This document shows positions 25,182 to 34,528 of a stretch of DNA of 64,000 nt, piece by piece. This DNA is from Robertmurraya kyonggiensis. GTDB lineage: Bacteria > Bacillota > Bacilli > Bacillales > Cytobacillaceae. The stretch covers positions 1,922,001-1,986,000 of the forward strand of contig NZ_SWBM01000001.1 of assembly GCF_005116465.1 (NCBI RefSeq). Direction: 5' to 3'. The position numbers and the translations under genes are program-made. Within the stretch, counting starts at the first letter, position 1. The number at the start of each line of letters is the position of its first letter. The notes beneath the pieces were generated by a model that was not told where the DNA came from, did not search any database, and worked only from the letters and a program-made list of their open reading frames with translations.

Positions 25182-25430
25182 AATATTTCATAAAAAAGCG
25201 ATGACTAGGACTAGTAAATGGAAAATGATGATAGAGAGTGAGGCTCACCGGCTGAAAGGCTTCACCATCCACTTGACCATTGAACCTACCTTACGAGCTG
25301 TTAGCCAAATCTAACCGCAGGCCTGCGTTAACGGATATTGAGATCACCTATGTCTGTTTTAATAGGTGAAAAAAGGTGGTACCACGGAAGCAAGACCTTT
25401 CGTCCTTTACAGGATGAAGGGTCTTTTTTA
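25182..25430 (+). ncRNA. T-box riboswitch, proline-specific
   Basis: A T-box leader before proI. Stem I carries the AGAGAGTG bulge motif near 25230. The specifier loop reads GAA-CCT-ACC, giving codon CCU (25285-25287) for proline. The T-box sequence AGGTGGTACCACGG is at 25374-25387. It is followed by a terminator hairpin at 25392-25430 (AAGACC ... GGTCTT and a T-run). Uncharged tRNA-Pro should bind the specifier and the T-box bulge and allow read-through into proI. Confidence 0.93.
25392..25430 (+). terminator. Conditional terminator of the T-box
   Basis: AAGACC-TTTCGTCCT and AGGATGAA-GGGTCTT form a long stem with loop TTAC, followed by TTTTTTATTTTT. It competes with the antiterminator formed by the T-box sequence. 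Confidence 0.88.
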
Positions 25431-25450
25431 TTTTTCGAAGGAGGATGACG

Positions 25451-26299
25451 ATGAAAAAGATAGCGATTATCGGAGCAGGTTCTATGGCAGAAGCGTTGAT
25501 TTCTGGCATTATCGAAAAGCAATTAATAATAGGTGATCAAATTTGGGTCACCAATCGTAGCAATCAAGAAAAATTGAATAGCCTACAACATCAATACGGA
25601 GTCCAAACTAGCTATAATTTGGAACAAATTCTTACAGGTGCTACAATCGTCATTTTAGCAATGAAGCCAAAGGACGTCGCCTCAGCTGTGGAACAAATTA
25701 AGCCGTATTTATCAGCTGATATGCTGATTGTTTCATTGTTAGCCGGTGTATCGATGAACAGCATTGAAATGCTAGCAGGTATGTCTATTCCGATTATTAG
25801 GGCGATGCCAAATACTTCTGCTGCCATTGGCCAATCAGCTACTGCTCTAGCAGCGAACTCCATAGTATCAGATGAACAGTTGGCATTAATCAAGACAATG
25901 TTTGATACAGTCGGTTTAACCGTAAATGTGAAAGAAAAACAGTTAGATGCTGTTACTGGTTTATCTGGAAGCGGACCAGCCTATATTTATTACCTAATCG
26001 AAGCAATGGAAAAAAGCGCTGCTGAAATTGGCCTCGAAGGTGAGTTGGCACAAAAGCTTATTGTTCAAACGCTCATTGGCGCAGCTGGAATGGTTGCAAA
26101 ATCAACAAAACCTCCAAAGCAACTAAGGAAAGAAGTAACGAGTCCAGGAGGAACAACTGAAGCTGGTTTAAAGGTTTTAAAAGAAAAACAAGTGCAAGAA
26201 GCATTTATTCAATGTATCAAAGAAGCCACAGCACAATCTGAACGAATGGGTGGCGCATTAGCACAAGCTCTAGAGGAAGAGAAGCTGAAGCTACAGTAA
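25451..26299 (+). CDS. proI: Pyrroline-5-carboxylate reductase
   Basis: Reduces pyrroline-5-carboxylate to proline with NAD(P)H. The 282-residue protein has the Rossmann motif IAIIGAGSMAEALISG, the AMKPKDV segment, IIRAMPNTSAAIG, and the family signature from TGLSGSGPAYIYYLIEAM to VTSPGGTTEAGLKVL. ATG at 25451 lies 6 nt after GGAGG; an ATG two codons earlier is too close to it. Expression is expected to follow tRNA-Pro charging through the T-box upstream. Confidence 0.96.
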   Translation: MKKIAIIGAGSMAEALISGIIEKQLIIGDQIWVTNRSNQEKLNSLQHQYGVQTSYNLEQILTGATIVILAMKPKDVASAVEQIKPYLSADMLIVSLLAGVSMNSIEMLAGMSIPIIRAMPNTSAAIGQSATALAANSIVSDEQLALIKTMFDTVGLTVNVKEKQLDAVTGLSGSGPAYIYYLIEAMEKSAAEIGLEGELAQKLIVQTLIGAAGMVAKSTKPPKQLRKEVTSPGGTTEAGLKVLKEKQVQEAFIQCIKEATAQSERMGGALAQALEEEKLKLQ

Positions 26300-26377
26300 G
26301 CAGATACTTTTAGAATTCTTTTCTAGACTGATATAATTTTAAAGGTAATTAGATTCAGTCAGAAGGAGGATTCACAG

Positions 26378-27394
26378 ATGGAGACAAAGCTTTTTTCTAG
26401 CTATACGATTAAAGATTTGACCTTAAAAAATCGGATTGTCATGGCCCCTATGTGCATGTATTCTAGCGAAAATGAGGATGGAAAAGTAGAGGATTTCCAC
26501 ATTACTCATTATGTAAGCCGAGCAATTGGCCAGGTTGGTTTGATCATACAAGAAGCAACCGCTGTGACACCTCAAGGAAGGATCTCTTCAAAGGATCTCG
26601 GTATTTGGAGTGATGACCATATTGAAGGCTTGTCACAATTAACGAGCCTCATTAAGAGCTATGGGGCAAAAACTGGAATTCAGCTAGCACATGCAGGTCG
26701 AAAAGCCATGCTAGATGGTGAAATCATCGCACCTACCGCGATTCCATTTAACGACGAAATGAAAACACCAAAGGAAATGACGATTGCGGACATTCTTGAA
26801 ACAGTAGAAGCTTTTAAAGAAGCAGCAGTAAGAGTTAAGAAGTCTGGTTACGATGTCATCGAGATTCATGCAGCACATGGATACTTAATTAATGAGTTTT
26901 TATCACCACTTTCCAATAAACGAGACGATGAATATGGTGGAACTCCAGAAAACCGCTATCGTTTTTTACGAGAAGTCATAAATGCAGTGAAAGAAGTTTG
27001 GGAAGGACCGTTATTTGTCAGAGTATCCGCTTCTGATTATCAGGCAGAAGGATTGCACCCTGAAGACTATGTAGTCTTCGCTCGTTGGATGAAGGAGCAA
27101 GGCGTTGACCTAATCGATGTAAGTTCAGGTGCTGTCGTCCCTGCCCGAATTCATGCATATCCTGGCTACCAGGTTCCTTTTGCAGAGGCAATCAAGCATG
27201 GTGCAGATATTGCAACAGGAGCCGTTGGCCTTATCACGACAGGAAAACAAGCTGAAGAAATTTTGCAAAATGATCGTTCTGATCTGATTTTTATTGCTCG
27301 TGAGTTATTGCGTGATCCTTATTTCCCAAGAACAGCTGCTAAAAATTTGGGCGTAACGATTGAACCACCGAAGCAATATGATCGTGGATGGTAA
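26378..27394 (+). CDS. namA: NADPH dehydrogenase NamA (old yellow enzyme)
   Basis: A 338-residue FMN enzyme of the YqjM class that reduces activated C=C bonds of electrophiles. Cys26 and Tyr28 in APMCMYS, His164 and His167 in IHAAHGYL, Tyr169, and the C-terminal Arg336 in DRGW all match the YqjM active site. The FMN/substrate loop [14 protein letters not shown] is present. A good ribosome site (AAGGAGG) precedes the ATG. It probably protects against quinones and enals. It follows proI by 78 bp and may be partly co-transcribed. Confidence 0.95.
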   Translation: METKLFSSYTIKDLTLKNRIVMAPMCMYSSENEDGKVEDFHITHYVSRAIGQVGLIIQEATAVTPQGRISSKDLGIWSDDHIEGLSQLTSLIKSYGAKTGIQLAHAGRKAMLDGEIIAPTAIPFNDEMKTPKEMTIADILETVEAFKEAAVRVKKSGYDVIEIHAAHGYLINEFLSPLSNKRDDEYGGTPENRYRFLREVINAVKEVWEGPLFVRVSASDYQAEGLHPEDYVVFARWMKEQGVDLIDVSSGAVVPARIHAYPGYQVPFAEAIKHGADIATGAVGLITTGKQAEEILQNDRSDLIFIARELLRDPYFPRTAAKNLGVTIEPPKQYDRGW

Positions 27395-27403
27395 TTAACG
27401 AGA

Positions 27404-27545
27404 GTTGAAAAATTTTGTCGGTCACGTTTTCTTTACTCTGCCTAAGCTGGCTTGCAAAAGTGATTTCAATGACAAAATTCTACTGAAGCGCGGGAATTCT
27501 GTCAGACTGCAGTCTTGATTTGTCCGTCATGTTTTCCGTAATTCA
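27404..27545. repeat. Degenerate repeat/hairpin segment related to the 52-bp arrays
   Basis: Non-coding. Arms AATTTTGTC (27411-27419) and GACAAAATT (27471-27479) form a perfect inverted repeat. Three diverged copies of a core like GTTGAA..TCTGTC..TCA start near 27404, 27491 and 27514. GAATTCTGTCA (27494-27504) is an exact match, on the opposite strand, to array 2. TGTCCGTCATG (27521-27531) resembles TGTCCGCATG of array 1. Confidence 0.55.
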
Positions 27546-27576
27546 GCTTGAGTTGGAGAACAAACATAAACGATAT

Positions 27577-27638
27577 AAAAAAAGCTGCCCCACTGAAGGT
27601 CTCGAACTAATACGACCTCCACGAGGGCAGCTTTTTTC
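27577..27638. terminator. Bidirectional terminator between namA and rnz
   Basis: AAAAAAGCTGCCC pairs with GGGCAGCTTTTTT, with a second internal pairing AGGTC / GACCT, giving a long two-part hairpin. It ends next to the rnz stop codon. Confidence 0.88.
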
Positions 27639-27640
27639 TA

Positions 27641-28573
27641 TTACGCCTCTTTATCTAACGGAATGATGATTTCCTTAAAATCCTCTGCAATTTCAGTCAT
27701 TGGGAAAATATCTTTTGCTTCCCCTACTAGCGTTCTCCAAGCATCACGATCATATCTTGAACTAATATGGGTTAAACAAAGCATTTTTGCATTGGCATCC
27801 TTCGCAACTGTGGCAGCTTGAGTCGTCGTCGAATGATAATACTCATGAGCTAGCGCTTCTTCACCTGCTGCAAACGTCGCCTCATGAATCAGTAAATCAG
27901 CATCCCTAGCTAATTCCTTTGATGCTTCACAAAAACGCGTATCACCTAAGATTGTCACCACTCGACCCTTGATATCTGGACCTGTAAACTGACTTCCCGT
28001 AATGACCGTTCCATCCTCTAAGGTAACATCCTCGCCATTTTTGATTTTCTTATAAAGAGGACCAGGCGGAACCCCAGCTTCCTTCAATTTATCTACTAGC
28101 AAAACGCCAGGACGATCCTTTTCAACAATTCGATAACCAAAAGAAGCAATACCGTGTTCGATCAATCGAGCCTCTACCCTAAATTGCTCATCCTCAAAAA
28201 CGATTCCCTCACTCACTTCAACAAAATGAATACGATATTTCAAGTAAGTTTGACTAACAGATAGATTCGTCTCGACAAAGGTTTGAATCCCTTTTGGGCC
28301 ATAAATCGTTACATCCGACTCCCCACCTTGAAAGGAACGACTCGATAAAAAGCCTGGTAGTCCGTAAATATGGTCACCATGTAAATGAGTTATAAAAATC
28401 TTTTCCACTCTTCTAGGCTTCAAAGATGTATGTAAAATTTGATGTTGGGTCGCTTCACCACAGTCAAAGAGCCAAACAGAACCTCTTTCTTCAAGCAATT
28501 TTAAGGCAATGGACGTGACATTCCGAAGTTTCGCTGGAATCCCTGCTCCCGTCCCAAGAAAAAAAACTTCCAC
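27641..28573 (-). CDS. rnz: Ribonuclease Z
   Basis: Endonuclease that matures the 3' ends of tRNA precursors lacking encoded CCA. The 310-residue protein has His63, His65, Asp67 and His68 in [14 protein letters not shown], preceded by [11 protein letters not shown]. The later ligands are in [10 protein letters not shown] and LTHISSRYD. The exosite loop [17 protein letters not shown] is that of the short tRNase Z class. Gene position between namA and zwf agrees with B. subtilis yqjK. Confidence 0.96.
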   Translation of the reverse strand: MEVFFLGTGAGIPAKLRNVTSIALKLLEERGSVWLFDCGEATQHQILHTSLKPRRVEKIFITHLHGDHIYGLPGFLSSRSFQGGESDVTIYGPKGIQTFVETNLSVSQTYLKYRIHFVEVSEGIVFEDEQFRVEARLIEHGIASFGYRIVEKDRPGVLLVDKLKEAGVPPGPLYKKIKNGEDVTLEDGTVITGSQFTGPDIKGRVVTILGDTRFCEASKELARDADLLIHEATFAAGEEALAHEYYHSTTTQAATVAKDANAKMLCLTHISSRYDRDAWRTLVGEAKDIFPMTEIAEDFKEIIIPLDKEA

Positions 28574-28813
28574 TTCAAATCCCCTTTCTTTATATACATA
28601 ATATCAATACTATATCACAAAGAGTTAAGCAGATCTGGGCATAAATGGATAGAACATACATGATAGACAAAAAATAATTGCATGCTCGCAACAAATTATT
28701 TGCGCATTAGTAGTAAAACCGATAAAATTCATATCTGGGTAACTTTTTTTCAGCGTCAAATATTCATTTATACGTACTCTGAGAATACATAATGCGAAAA
28801 GAGGTCTAGAATC

Positions 28814-30316
28814 GTGAATCAAAACGATAATCAAACTGCACTGATTATGATATTTGGAGCTACTGGAGATCTTGCGAAACGCAAGCTATTTCCTTCTCTA
28901 TATAGATTATTTGAGAAAAATAAGCTCTCAAATAAATTTGCTGTTATTGGGGTTGCAAGAAGACCTCTAACGAACGAAGAATTTCAACAGTCTATTAAGG
29001 ATTCTGTGAAATCCGCGAGTGAAAATGAAGATCGAATCGAAGAATTCGCCTCTCACTTCTACTATCATTCCCATGATGTCACTGATTCAGATTCTTATGC
29101 GACTTTAAAAAATATGGCCAACGAATTGGACAATAGTTACGAATTAAACGGAAATCGCATCTTCTATTTAGCGATGGCTCCTGAATTTTTCGGACCAATT
29201 GCCCTCCATTTAAAGTCTGATGGACTTACTGATGTGACCGGCTTCAAGCGCCTTGTGATCGAAAAACCATTTGGTCATGATCTTGAATCTGCAAAAGAAC
29301 TAAATAATCAAATTAGAACTGCTTTTTCTGAAGATGAAGTTTACCGTATTGACCATTATCTTGGAAAAGAAATGGTTCAAAATATTGAAGTAATTCGATT
29401 TGCCAATGCGATTTTTGAACCGCTATGGAACAACCGTTTTATCTCCAACATCCAAGTAACATCAAGTGAAACGCTTGGGGTTGAAGAGAGAGGAAGATAC
29501 TACGAGAAAAGCGGCGCCTTACGAGATATGGTTCAAAACCATATGATTCAAATGGTAGCTTTACTTGCAATGGAACCACCAATTCGCTTAAATACAGAAG
29601 AAATTCGCTCTGAAAAGGTAAAGGTGCTTAGAGCTTTAAGACCTGTTGAAGGAGAAGAAATTCATAAGTATTTTGCTCGTGGTCAGTATGGTGAAGGAAC
29701 AATTAACAATCAATCCTTACCAGCTTACCGCCAAGAAACTATGGTCGACCCGAACTCAAACACGGAAACTTTTGTTGCTGGAAAGCTTATGATTGATAAC
29801 TTCCGCTGGGCAGGTGTTCCATTCTATATTCGAACAGGAAAAAGAATGGAAACGAAATCCACTAAGATTGTCATTCAATTTAAAGATATTCCGATGAATC
29901 TTTATTACCAAACAGAACAACAATTAAAGCCAAATTTACTTGTTATTCATATTCAACCTGAAGAAGGAATTACGCTTCATTTGAATGCCAAAAAAGCTGG
30001 CACAGGAATGGAAGCAACTCCAATCAAATTGAATTATGCAAACAAAGGAATTGACGGTTTAAATACCCCAGAAGCATATGAAAAACTATTGTATGATTGC
30101 ATGCGTGGAGATGCAACAAACTTCACTCACTGGGATGAAGTTGCACTTTCATGGAGCTTCACTGATAAGATTTCAGCCGTTTGGGAGAATACGAAGGATA
30201 AAAGCTTCCCGAACTATGCATCAGGCACAATGGGACCAAAAGCTGCTGATGAACTATTAGAACAAGACGGCTTCTTCTGGTGGCCAGTAACGAATTTAGA
30301 TGTAGATAACTGCTAA
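28814..30316 (+). CDS. zwf: Glucose-6-phosphate 1-dehydrogenase
   Basis: First oxidative pentose-phosphate enzyme, giving NADPH and 6-phosphogluconolactone. The 500-residue protein has the nucleotide-binding GATGDLAKRK (15-24), EKPFG (150-154) and the substrate site RIDHYLGKE with His181. The start is GTG at 28814 behind AAGAGG. It diverges from rnz across a 240-bp gap in which I see no further feature. gndA, usually adjacent, is displaced here by a 5.4-kb insert. Confidence 0.96.
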   Translation: MNQNDNQTALIMIFGATGDLAKRKLFPSLYRLFEKNKLSNKFAVIGVARRPLTNEEFQQSIKDSVKSASENEDRIEEFASHFYYHSHDVTDSDSYATLKNMANELDNSYELNGNRIFYLAMAPEFFGPIALHLKSDGLTDVTGFKRLVIEKPFGHDLESAKELNNQIRTAFSEDEVYRIDHYLGKEMVQNIEVIRFANAIFEPLWNNRFISNIQVTSSETLGVEERGRYYEKSGALRDMVQNHMIQMVALLAMEPPIRLNTEEIRSEKVKVLRALRPVEGEEIHKYFARGQYGEGTINNQSLPAYRQETMVDPNSNTETFVAGKLMIDNFRWAGVPFYIRTGKRMETKSTKIVIQFKDIPMNLYYQTEQQLKPNLLVIHIQPEEGITLHLNAKKAGTGMEATPIKLNYANKGIDGLNTPEAYEKLLYDCMRGDATNFTHWDEVALSWSFTDKISAVWENTKDKSFPNYASGTMGPKAADELLEQDGFFWWPVTNLDVDNC

Positions 30317-30317
30317 A

Positions 30318-30351
30318 GAATAGGACGCTCAAATTGAGCGTCCTATTTTTA
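30318..30351. terminator. Bidirectional terminator between zwf and the MFS gene
   Basis: Near-perfect hairpin AATAGGACGCTCAA / TTGAGCGTCCTATT with a one-nucleotide centre and a T-run on the + strand. The MFS stop codon lies in its 3' flank. Confidence 0.9.
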
Positions 30352-31674
30352 TTTGCTCACCTGAGCAATAACAATTGATTTTGCATCATAATCCGGTAGT
30401 TCTGTCTCTAAGTTCCGAACCCTTGGATTCAAATAGATGATAATTGCCATTAGAGCCCAGCCTATTCCAACAATAGAATTTAATAACCCCATTCCTCTTC
30501 CTTCTCCTACGCCAAAAAGAATTCCCAAGGTCCCCGCGAAGATTCCATTTTCCTGCATGGCTGGTTCAAAAACGTAATCAATCAATGGACCTGCCAAAAC
30601 ATAAGCGACAGGGCTTAATGACATGGCAATCATCCTTCTTAAAGCAAATACTCGACCTTGAATTTCAAGAGCTACCTTACTTTGCCAAATGGCCTGACTA
30701 CATCCATTCGTGATCGGCAAGAAAAGACCAATGATTGCTATCGAAAAAGCGACTAAAATAGGGTCTGACTTAAGTCCACCAAAAGTCAGGGCGAGCCCTG
30801 ATAATAAACCAAAGCCTAAAAGTCCTTTGATTTTCTGCTTTGGACCTCCCCATATTCCCATGAGGATACCACCAGCTAATAAACCTATCCCAAAACAAGA
30901 AAGAACCATTCCTAATACTGTTTCATTTGAGAACGACAAAATATATGGCTGCAGTAGAATGTTAAAGAATCCAAGCAGAAAGTTTGAGACAGCAAAGAAA
31001 ACTAGTAACCATTTTAGTCCGGGACGTTCAACTATATATCTCCACCCAAATGCTGCTTCCTTCCAAATCGATTTTTTTGTTTTTTCTTCCGTTTCCTCTC
31101 GAACATTAGGGAATTTAACAAAGAACAACGTCAGCATCGCAACTAAGAAAGTAGCAAAATCAACAAGGACAATTCCCTGTAAATCAATAGCGCTTAAAAG
31201 AAATCCTGCAAGTAATGGTGCCACAATAATTGAAATGGATTCTGCCACTTGAACCAACCCACTTGCTCTACCTAGATGCTCTTTTTTCACAAGTGTAGCT
31301 ATCGCTGCTTGATAAGCCGGAAATTGCATCGAGCTCGCTACTGAAGATATGGACAAAATAATAAATAAATGCCAGATTTCCATCACTCCAGTTAAGTATA
31401 AAAAGAACATAGTCAAAGTACCGAGCCCAGCAATCGAGTCACTTACCATCATTACTGTTCGTCTGTTATACCGATCAGCAATGACCCCAGCAAAAGGAGA
31501 AAAAAGGATCGCTGGTAGGGAAGAAAATAAGAGAATAAGAGAAAACAAAGTAACCGAACCAGTATCTCTTAATACCCACACACCCAATGCAAATGAAGTT
31601 AATCCAGAACCAACGACCGAAAATAATTGTCCCACCCAAATAATTAGAAATATCTTAAATCCGCCATTTACCAT
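30349..31674 (-). CDS. MFS transporter (MFS_3 / macrolide-efflux-like)
   Basis: A 441-residue, 12-helix major facilitator protein. The N-terminal half has VGQLFSVVGSGLTSFALGVWV, then SPFAGVIADRYNRRTVMM between helices 2 and 3, typical of the group that includes enterobactin exporters and Mef-type macrolide pumps. The substrate cannot be told from sequence. ATG at 31674 is preferred (AAGGGGAT upstream) to an in-frame ATG 36 bp earlier. It is the first gene of the accessory insert and is transcribed towards zwf. Confidence 0.85.
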   Translation of the reverse strand: MVNGGFKIFLIIWVGQLFSVVGSGLTSFALGVWVLRDTGSVTLFSLILLFSSLPAILFSPFAGVIADRYNRRTVMMVSDSIAGLGTLTMFFLYLTGVMEIWHLFIILSISSVASSMQFPAYQAAIATLVKKEHLGRASGLVQVAESISIIVAPLLAGFLLSAIDLQGIVLVDFATFLVAMLTLFFVKFPNVREETEEKTKKSIWKEAAFGWRYIVERPGLKWLLVFFAVSNFLLGFFNILLQPYILSFSNETVLGMVLSCFGIGLLAGGILMGIWGGPKQKIKGLLGFGLLSGLALTFGGLKSDPILVAFSIAIIGLFLPITNGCSQAIWQSKVALEIQGRVFALRRMIAMSLSPVAYVLAGPLIDYVFEPAMQENGIFAGTLGILFGVGEGRGMGLLNSIVGIGWALMAIIIYLNPRVRNLETELPDYDAKSIVIAQVSK

Positions 31675-31800
31675 AAGTATCCCCTTTATCTTTACTGACC
31701 TCAATTCCATCCATCTATAATTTACCGAAAATTCTTAACTAAATAAACCATCAATTGACTGTTTTCACTTCAGTCTAGAGGCGGATACATTATTTAAACA

Positions 31801-31824
31801 GAAAAAGACGCTCATGCGCCTTTT
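31801..31824 (-). terminator. Terminator of the sipW cassette
   Basis: Minus strand AAAAGGCGC-ATGA-GCGTCTTTTT, a 9-bp stem with one G-U pair and a T-run. The stem begins inside the stop codon of the secreted coiled-coil gene. Confidence 0.75.
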
Positions 31825-32728
31825 AATGTTCATTTTCAGTTTGACTTAGTTCTTCCTCACTTGCCTTCTGAGATGGTGTATTAGCTTCCGTTTTTTCAAG
31901 CTCTTCTAGTCTTTTTCTTAGTTTCTGATTTTCTTCTTCCAGTCGTTCCATGTCCCCTTGTAAAGAAGCATTCTTACTTTTTAAACTCACCAGTTCATTA
32001 TTATCCTCTGTCAGCTTTTTTAAATGTCCCATTAAATTGGGGGCAATGGCACGAATCATACTATCCTGATAGGATGATAGTGTGTAGTTGGATGTGGAAG
32101 AATTCATCCCCTTCATTTGTTCCTCCCAATTCATAGTTGAAGCCATCCTGTTGATGAGAGAAGCCACTTCCATTTTTGCTACATCCTCATTCATCATTTT
32201 CTTTATCTCAGCTTCACTATTTTTTATGTCTTCATCAATTCTGCTAAGTAAGTAGTCAATATTAATCTCAATAGGCTTTTGATCAATCACTTTTCCGTCA
32301 AAATTTTTCACTGCTACAGAACCAGATACAGTATTCTTATCCTGTGAAATCTTCATAAACAATAACTCCCAATACTGATGAAAGTTAATGTTTGGGACAA
32401 TCGGAATCTGATAGATGCCATTCTGGTCTACTTTTACAGGATTGATATGTAAAACATATTCACTAATGTCCCCTTCAATCGCGAACCCAACATCTGGCCT
32501 GTATCCATACTCACTATCTCTCATGATTTCAATGACTAAGCTTTTATCCTCTTGTTCAATAATTTGAACGTATTTAATTAAATTCTCTGCGGAGGCTGAA
32601 GATACACCTAGCTGTTCCTGATACTTTGTAAAAAACAGCGCATAAGAATCTTGGTTCGCCGTCATCAACAGTAACAACACGATCACTAAAAAGACAATAC
32701 TCTTAAAACCTGTTTTTACAAATCTCAT
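31823..32728 (-). CDS. Secreted coiled-coil protein of the SipW cassette, unknown
   Basis: A 301-residue protein I cannot assign to a named family. It begins with a signal peptide (VFLVIVLLLLMTANQDSYAL, residues 12-31). The middle (residues 45-165) looks like a beta-rich domain with GYRPDVGFAIEGDISEYVLH. Residues 165-205 and 235-285 are helical, the latter a clear coiled coil (LEEENQKLRKRLEELEKTE). The tail is acidic. It is the last gene after sipW and the TasA-like gene, so it may assemble with, or anchor, the TasA-like product. ATG at 32728 is preceded by GAGGAGG. Confidence 0.7.
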   Translation of the reverse strand: MRFVKTGFKSIVFLVIVLLLLMTANQDSYALFFTKYQEQLGVSSASAENLIKYVQIIEQEDKSLVIEIMRDSEYGYRPDVGFAIEGDISEYVLHINPVKVDQNGIYQIPIVPNINFHQYWELLFMKISQDKNTVSGSVAVKNFDGKVIDQKPIEINIDYLLSRIDEDIKNSEAEIKKMMNEDVAKMEVASLINRMASTMNWEEQMKGMNSSTSNYTLSSYQDSMIRAIAPNLMGHLKKLTEDNNELVSLKSKNASLQGDMERLEEENQKLRKRLEELEKTEANTPSQKASEEELSQTENEH

Positions 32729-32773
32729 CTAGCAACCTCCTCTTAAAAACACAATATGTATTTAATAAAATTT

Positions 32774-32813
32774 TTTAACAGCATAGACACTAGCTTGTAC
32801 CTATGCTGTTAAA
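32774..32813 (-). terminator. Intergenic hairpin / attenuator within the cassette
   Basis: Perfect 13-bp arms TTTAACAGCATAG (32774-32786) and CTATGCTGTTAAA (32801-32813) with a 14-nt loop, just after the TasA-like stop. On the minus strand AAATTTTATT follows. It may reduce read-through into the last gene or protect the upstream mRNA from decay. Confidence 0.65.
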
Positions 32814-32820
32814 CTGCAAA

Positions 32821-33726
32821 TTACTTGCCTGTAAACCAGTTATAAAGTTCTTGTGATTCAATAGATAGGTATGGTCCAAGAACTTTATTTAATCTGATAA
32901 CTCCCTTAACAGAGGTATCAACCTCACCAACTCGCCAAATTTGAGTTTCACTTGCATAATATTCTTTGTCAGTATAGACCCGGTACCATGTTGTATTACC
33001 TTCAACAGACTCAATAATTTTAAAGTTTCCTACTTTTTGTTCAAAAGTCCCTGAACCTTCTCCCATTGTTACTTCAATGACTTTTTTTCCCTGCTCGTTT
33101 TTATAAACATTTACTGTCTTATTAGAGGTTGTAAATGTTGAACCATTTGGTGTTGCCTTAAATGAAATGGCCCCTGAAATGTAAGGAGGTCCAGCAGGTT
33201 CATCTTCGTCTACTTGTGTAGCTAAAACCTCTAGCTTAATGTTTCCTTTTTTCCCTTGGAAATCTATATCATTGTCACTATGTGGCCAATCCACTAAAAC
33301 TCGATAGCTTTCCGTATCACTTTCAGGTCGGAATGTTGTAGAGTAATCCACATTAACCCACTCATTATTAACTGATCTTTGTAAACTCAGCTTAATTGGG
33401 GTATTTTTCGAAAACAATTTTCCGCTTGGTGTTAACTGTACGCTATACTCTACAGGTACCTCAGTTTTGTTTTTATTAATTTGAAAACTATAGGCCTCTA
33501 GGGTTTTCATACCAGGGTAAAAATCTTCTCCAAGGTCGAATTGCCCATCTCCAATAAGTTCACCCTTAGCATTTATAGCTTCCACATTAAACTTCGCTGC
33601 GGCTGCAGCATTTCCGTCACTCGTAAAACTCTTACTAAAATACGCGAGAGTACCAATACTTGCAATTGCTAATAAAATAACTCCTAGTAAACTAATAAAC
33701 AGCTTATGTTTCTTAAGAAAGTTCAT
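32821..33726 (-). CDS. TasA/camelysin-like protein with SipW-type signal peptide
   Basis: A 301-residue secreted protein. Its N-terminus (KKHKLFISLLGVILLAIASI, then GTLAYFSKSFTSDGNA) is the special signal peptide recognised by SipW-type signal peptidases, as in TasA, TapA and CalY. The first 170 mature residues contain FDLGEDFYPGMKTLEAYSFQ and DWPHSDNDIDFQGK, a pattern like the beta-sandwich of TasA/camelysin proteins. Residues 190-301 are an extra beta-rich domain without recognised family. The protein is about 40 residues longer than TasA. The ATG at 33726 is favoured (GGGAG 8 nt upstream). It is probably a fibre or surface protein; fibre formation is inference. Confidence 0.75.
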   Translation of the reverse strand: MNFLKKHKLFISLLGVILLAIASIGTLAYFSKSFTSDGNAAAAAKFNVEAINAKGELIGDGQFDLGEDFYPGMKTLEAYSFQINKNKTEVPVEYSVQLTPSGKLFSKNTPIKLSLQRSVNNEWVNVDYSTTFRPESDTESYRVLVDWPHSDNDIDFQGKKGNIKLEVLATQVDEDEPAGPPYISGAISFKATPNGSTFTTSNKTVNVYKNEQGKKVIEVTMGEGSGTFEQKVGNFKIIESVEGNTTWYRVYTDKEYYASETQIWRVGEVDTSVKGVIRLNKVLGPYLSIESQELYNWFTGK

Positions 33727-33825
33727 ATTCATTTCTCCCATCTCTAGTATTTTTCCAAAATCAACTTAATAGAATTCAAAATAGACCACAATAACGAACG
33801 TTTTAAGTAAAAAAAGTTCTATATA

Positions 33826-34374
33826 TCACCCCCTAAAGTTTTGAGCGCATTCTTGGACTTGATCTTTTGTTATCATTTTCTTGACGATCCCTATGATCAC
33901 GAAAAAAAATGGAATCAAGATTAAAATTGTCATTCCCCAAAAACCTCTAAAAAAACCGAGCACTGTTCCGAGTTTCGGAATCTTTAAAACTACTGTTCCG
34001 ATTAATTGATCCATAGATACTAAATCATTGTCGACGACATTATTGGCGTCCCCTTTTGTCTGGTAGAGTTTTGTTTCATTCTCATTCACGATGTTCACAA
34101 TCCTATGAGTGACTAATGTCCCAGCTTTATTCCGATACGTTACTACGTCATTTAGTTCTCTATTTTCAGAAGGACGAACGATGATTAAGTCTCCACGCTT
34201 TATTGACGGTTCCATGCTACCAGATTGTACGGTCAACACATTAAATCCTAATACTGATGGTAGGACGTCAGGGTTTCTTTTTGATTGAAATAAGGAATAG
34301 AGTGAGATTAGTAAAACGACGATAACGAGCAGCAACAACAAATTTCCTAAGAGAGTATAGATTTTCTTAACCAT
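33826..34374 (-). CDS. sipW: Signal peptidase I, SipW (ER) type
   Basis: A 182-residue membrane peptidase of the S26B, eukaryote/archaea-like class. The catalytic Ser53 is in VQSGSMEPSI. The general base position is His90 in VTHRIV instead of the lysine of bacterial SipS-type enzymes. Asp109 is in TKGDANN. One helix lies at residues 9-28 and one at 146-165. It should process the adjacent TasA-like protein. ATG at 34374 follows AAAGGAG. It is the first gene of the three-gene cassette. In B. subtilis sipW lies between tapA and tasA at a different locus. Confidence 0.9.
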   Translation of the reverse strand: MVKKIYTLLGNLLLLLVIVVLLISLYSLFQSKRNPDVLPSVLGFNVLTVQSGSMEPSIKRGDLIIVRPSENRELNDVVTYRNKAGTLVTHRIVNIVNENETKLYQTKGDANNVVDNDLVSMDQLIGTVVLKIPKLGTVLGFFRGFWGMTILILIPFFFVIIGIVKKMITKDQVQECAQNFRG

Positions 34375-34528
34375 GTATTCACTCCTTTCGTTCTATAAAA
34401 AGAACACTTTCGTTTAGTATAATACAATTTTACTAGTCAAACAATACCAAATGTTCTTAATAATGAAATGAAATTTCCAATATAATATGTTAGAATATTA
34501 CAAATAGTTTTCTCGGAGGGGAAAGAGG

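Noticed and set aside
30710-31720. Two + strand frames of 180 and 123 codons
   Set aside because: They lie antisense within the MFS gene, have no ribosome site and show low-complexity composition from the hydrophobic codons opposite.
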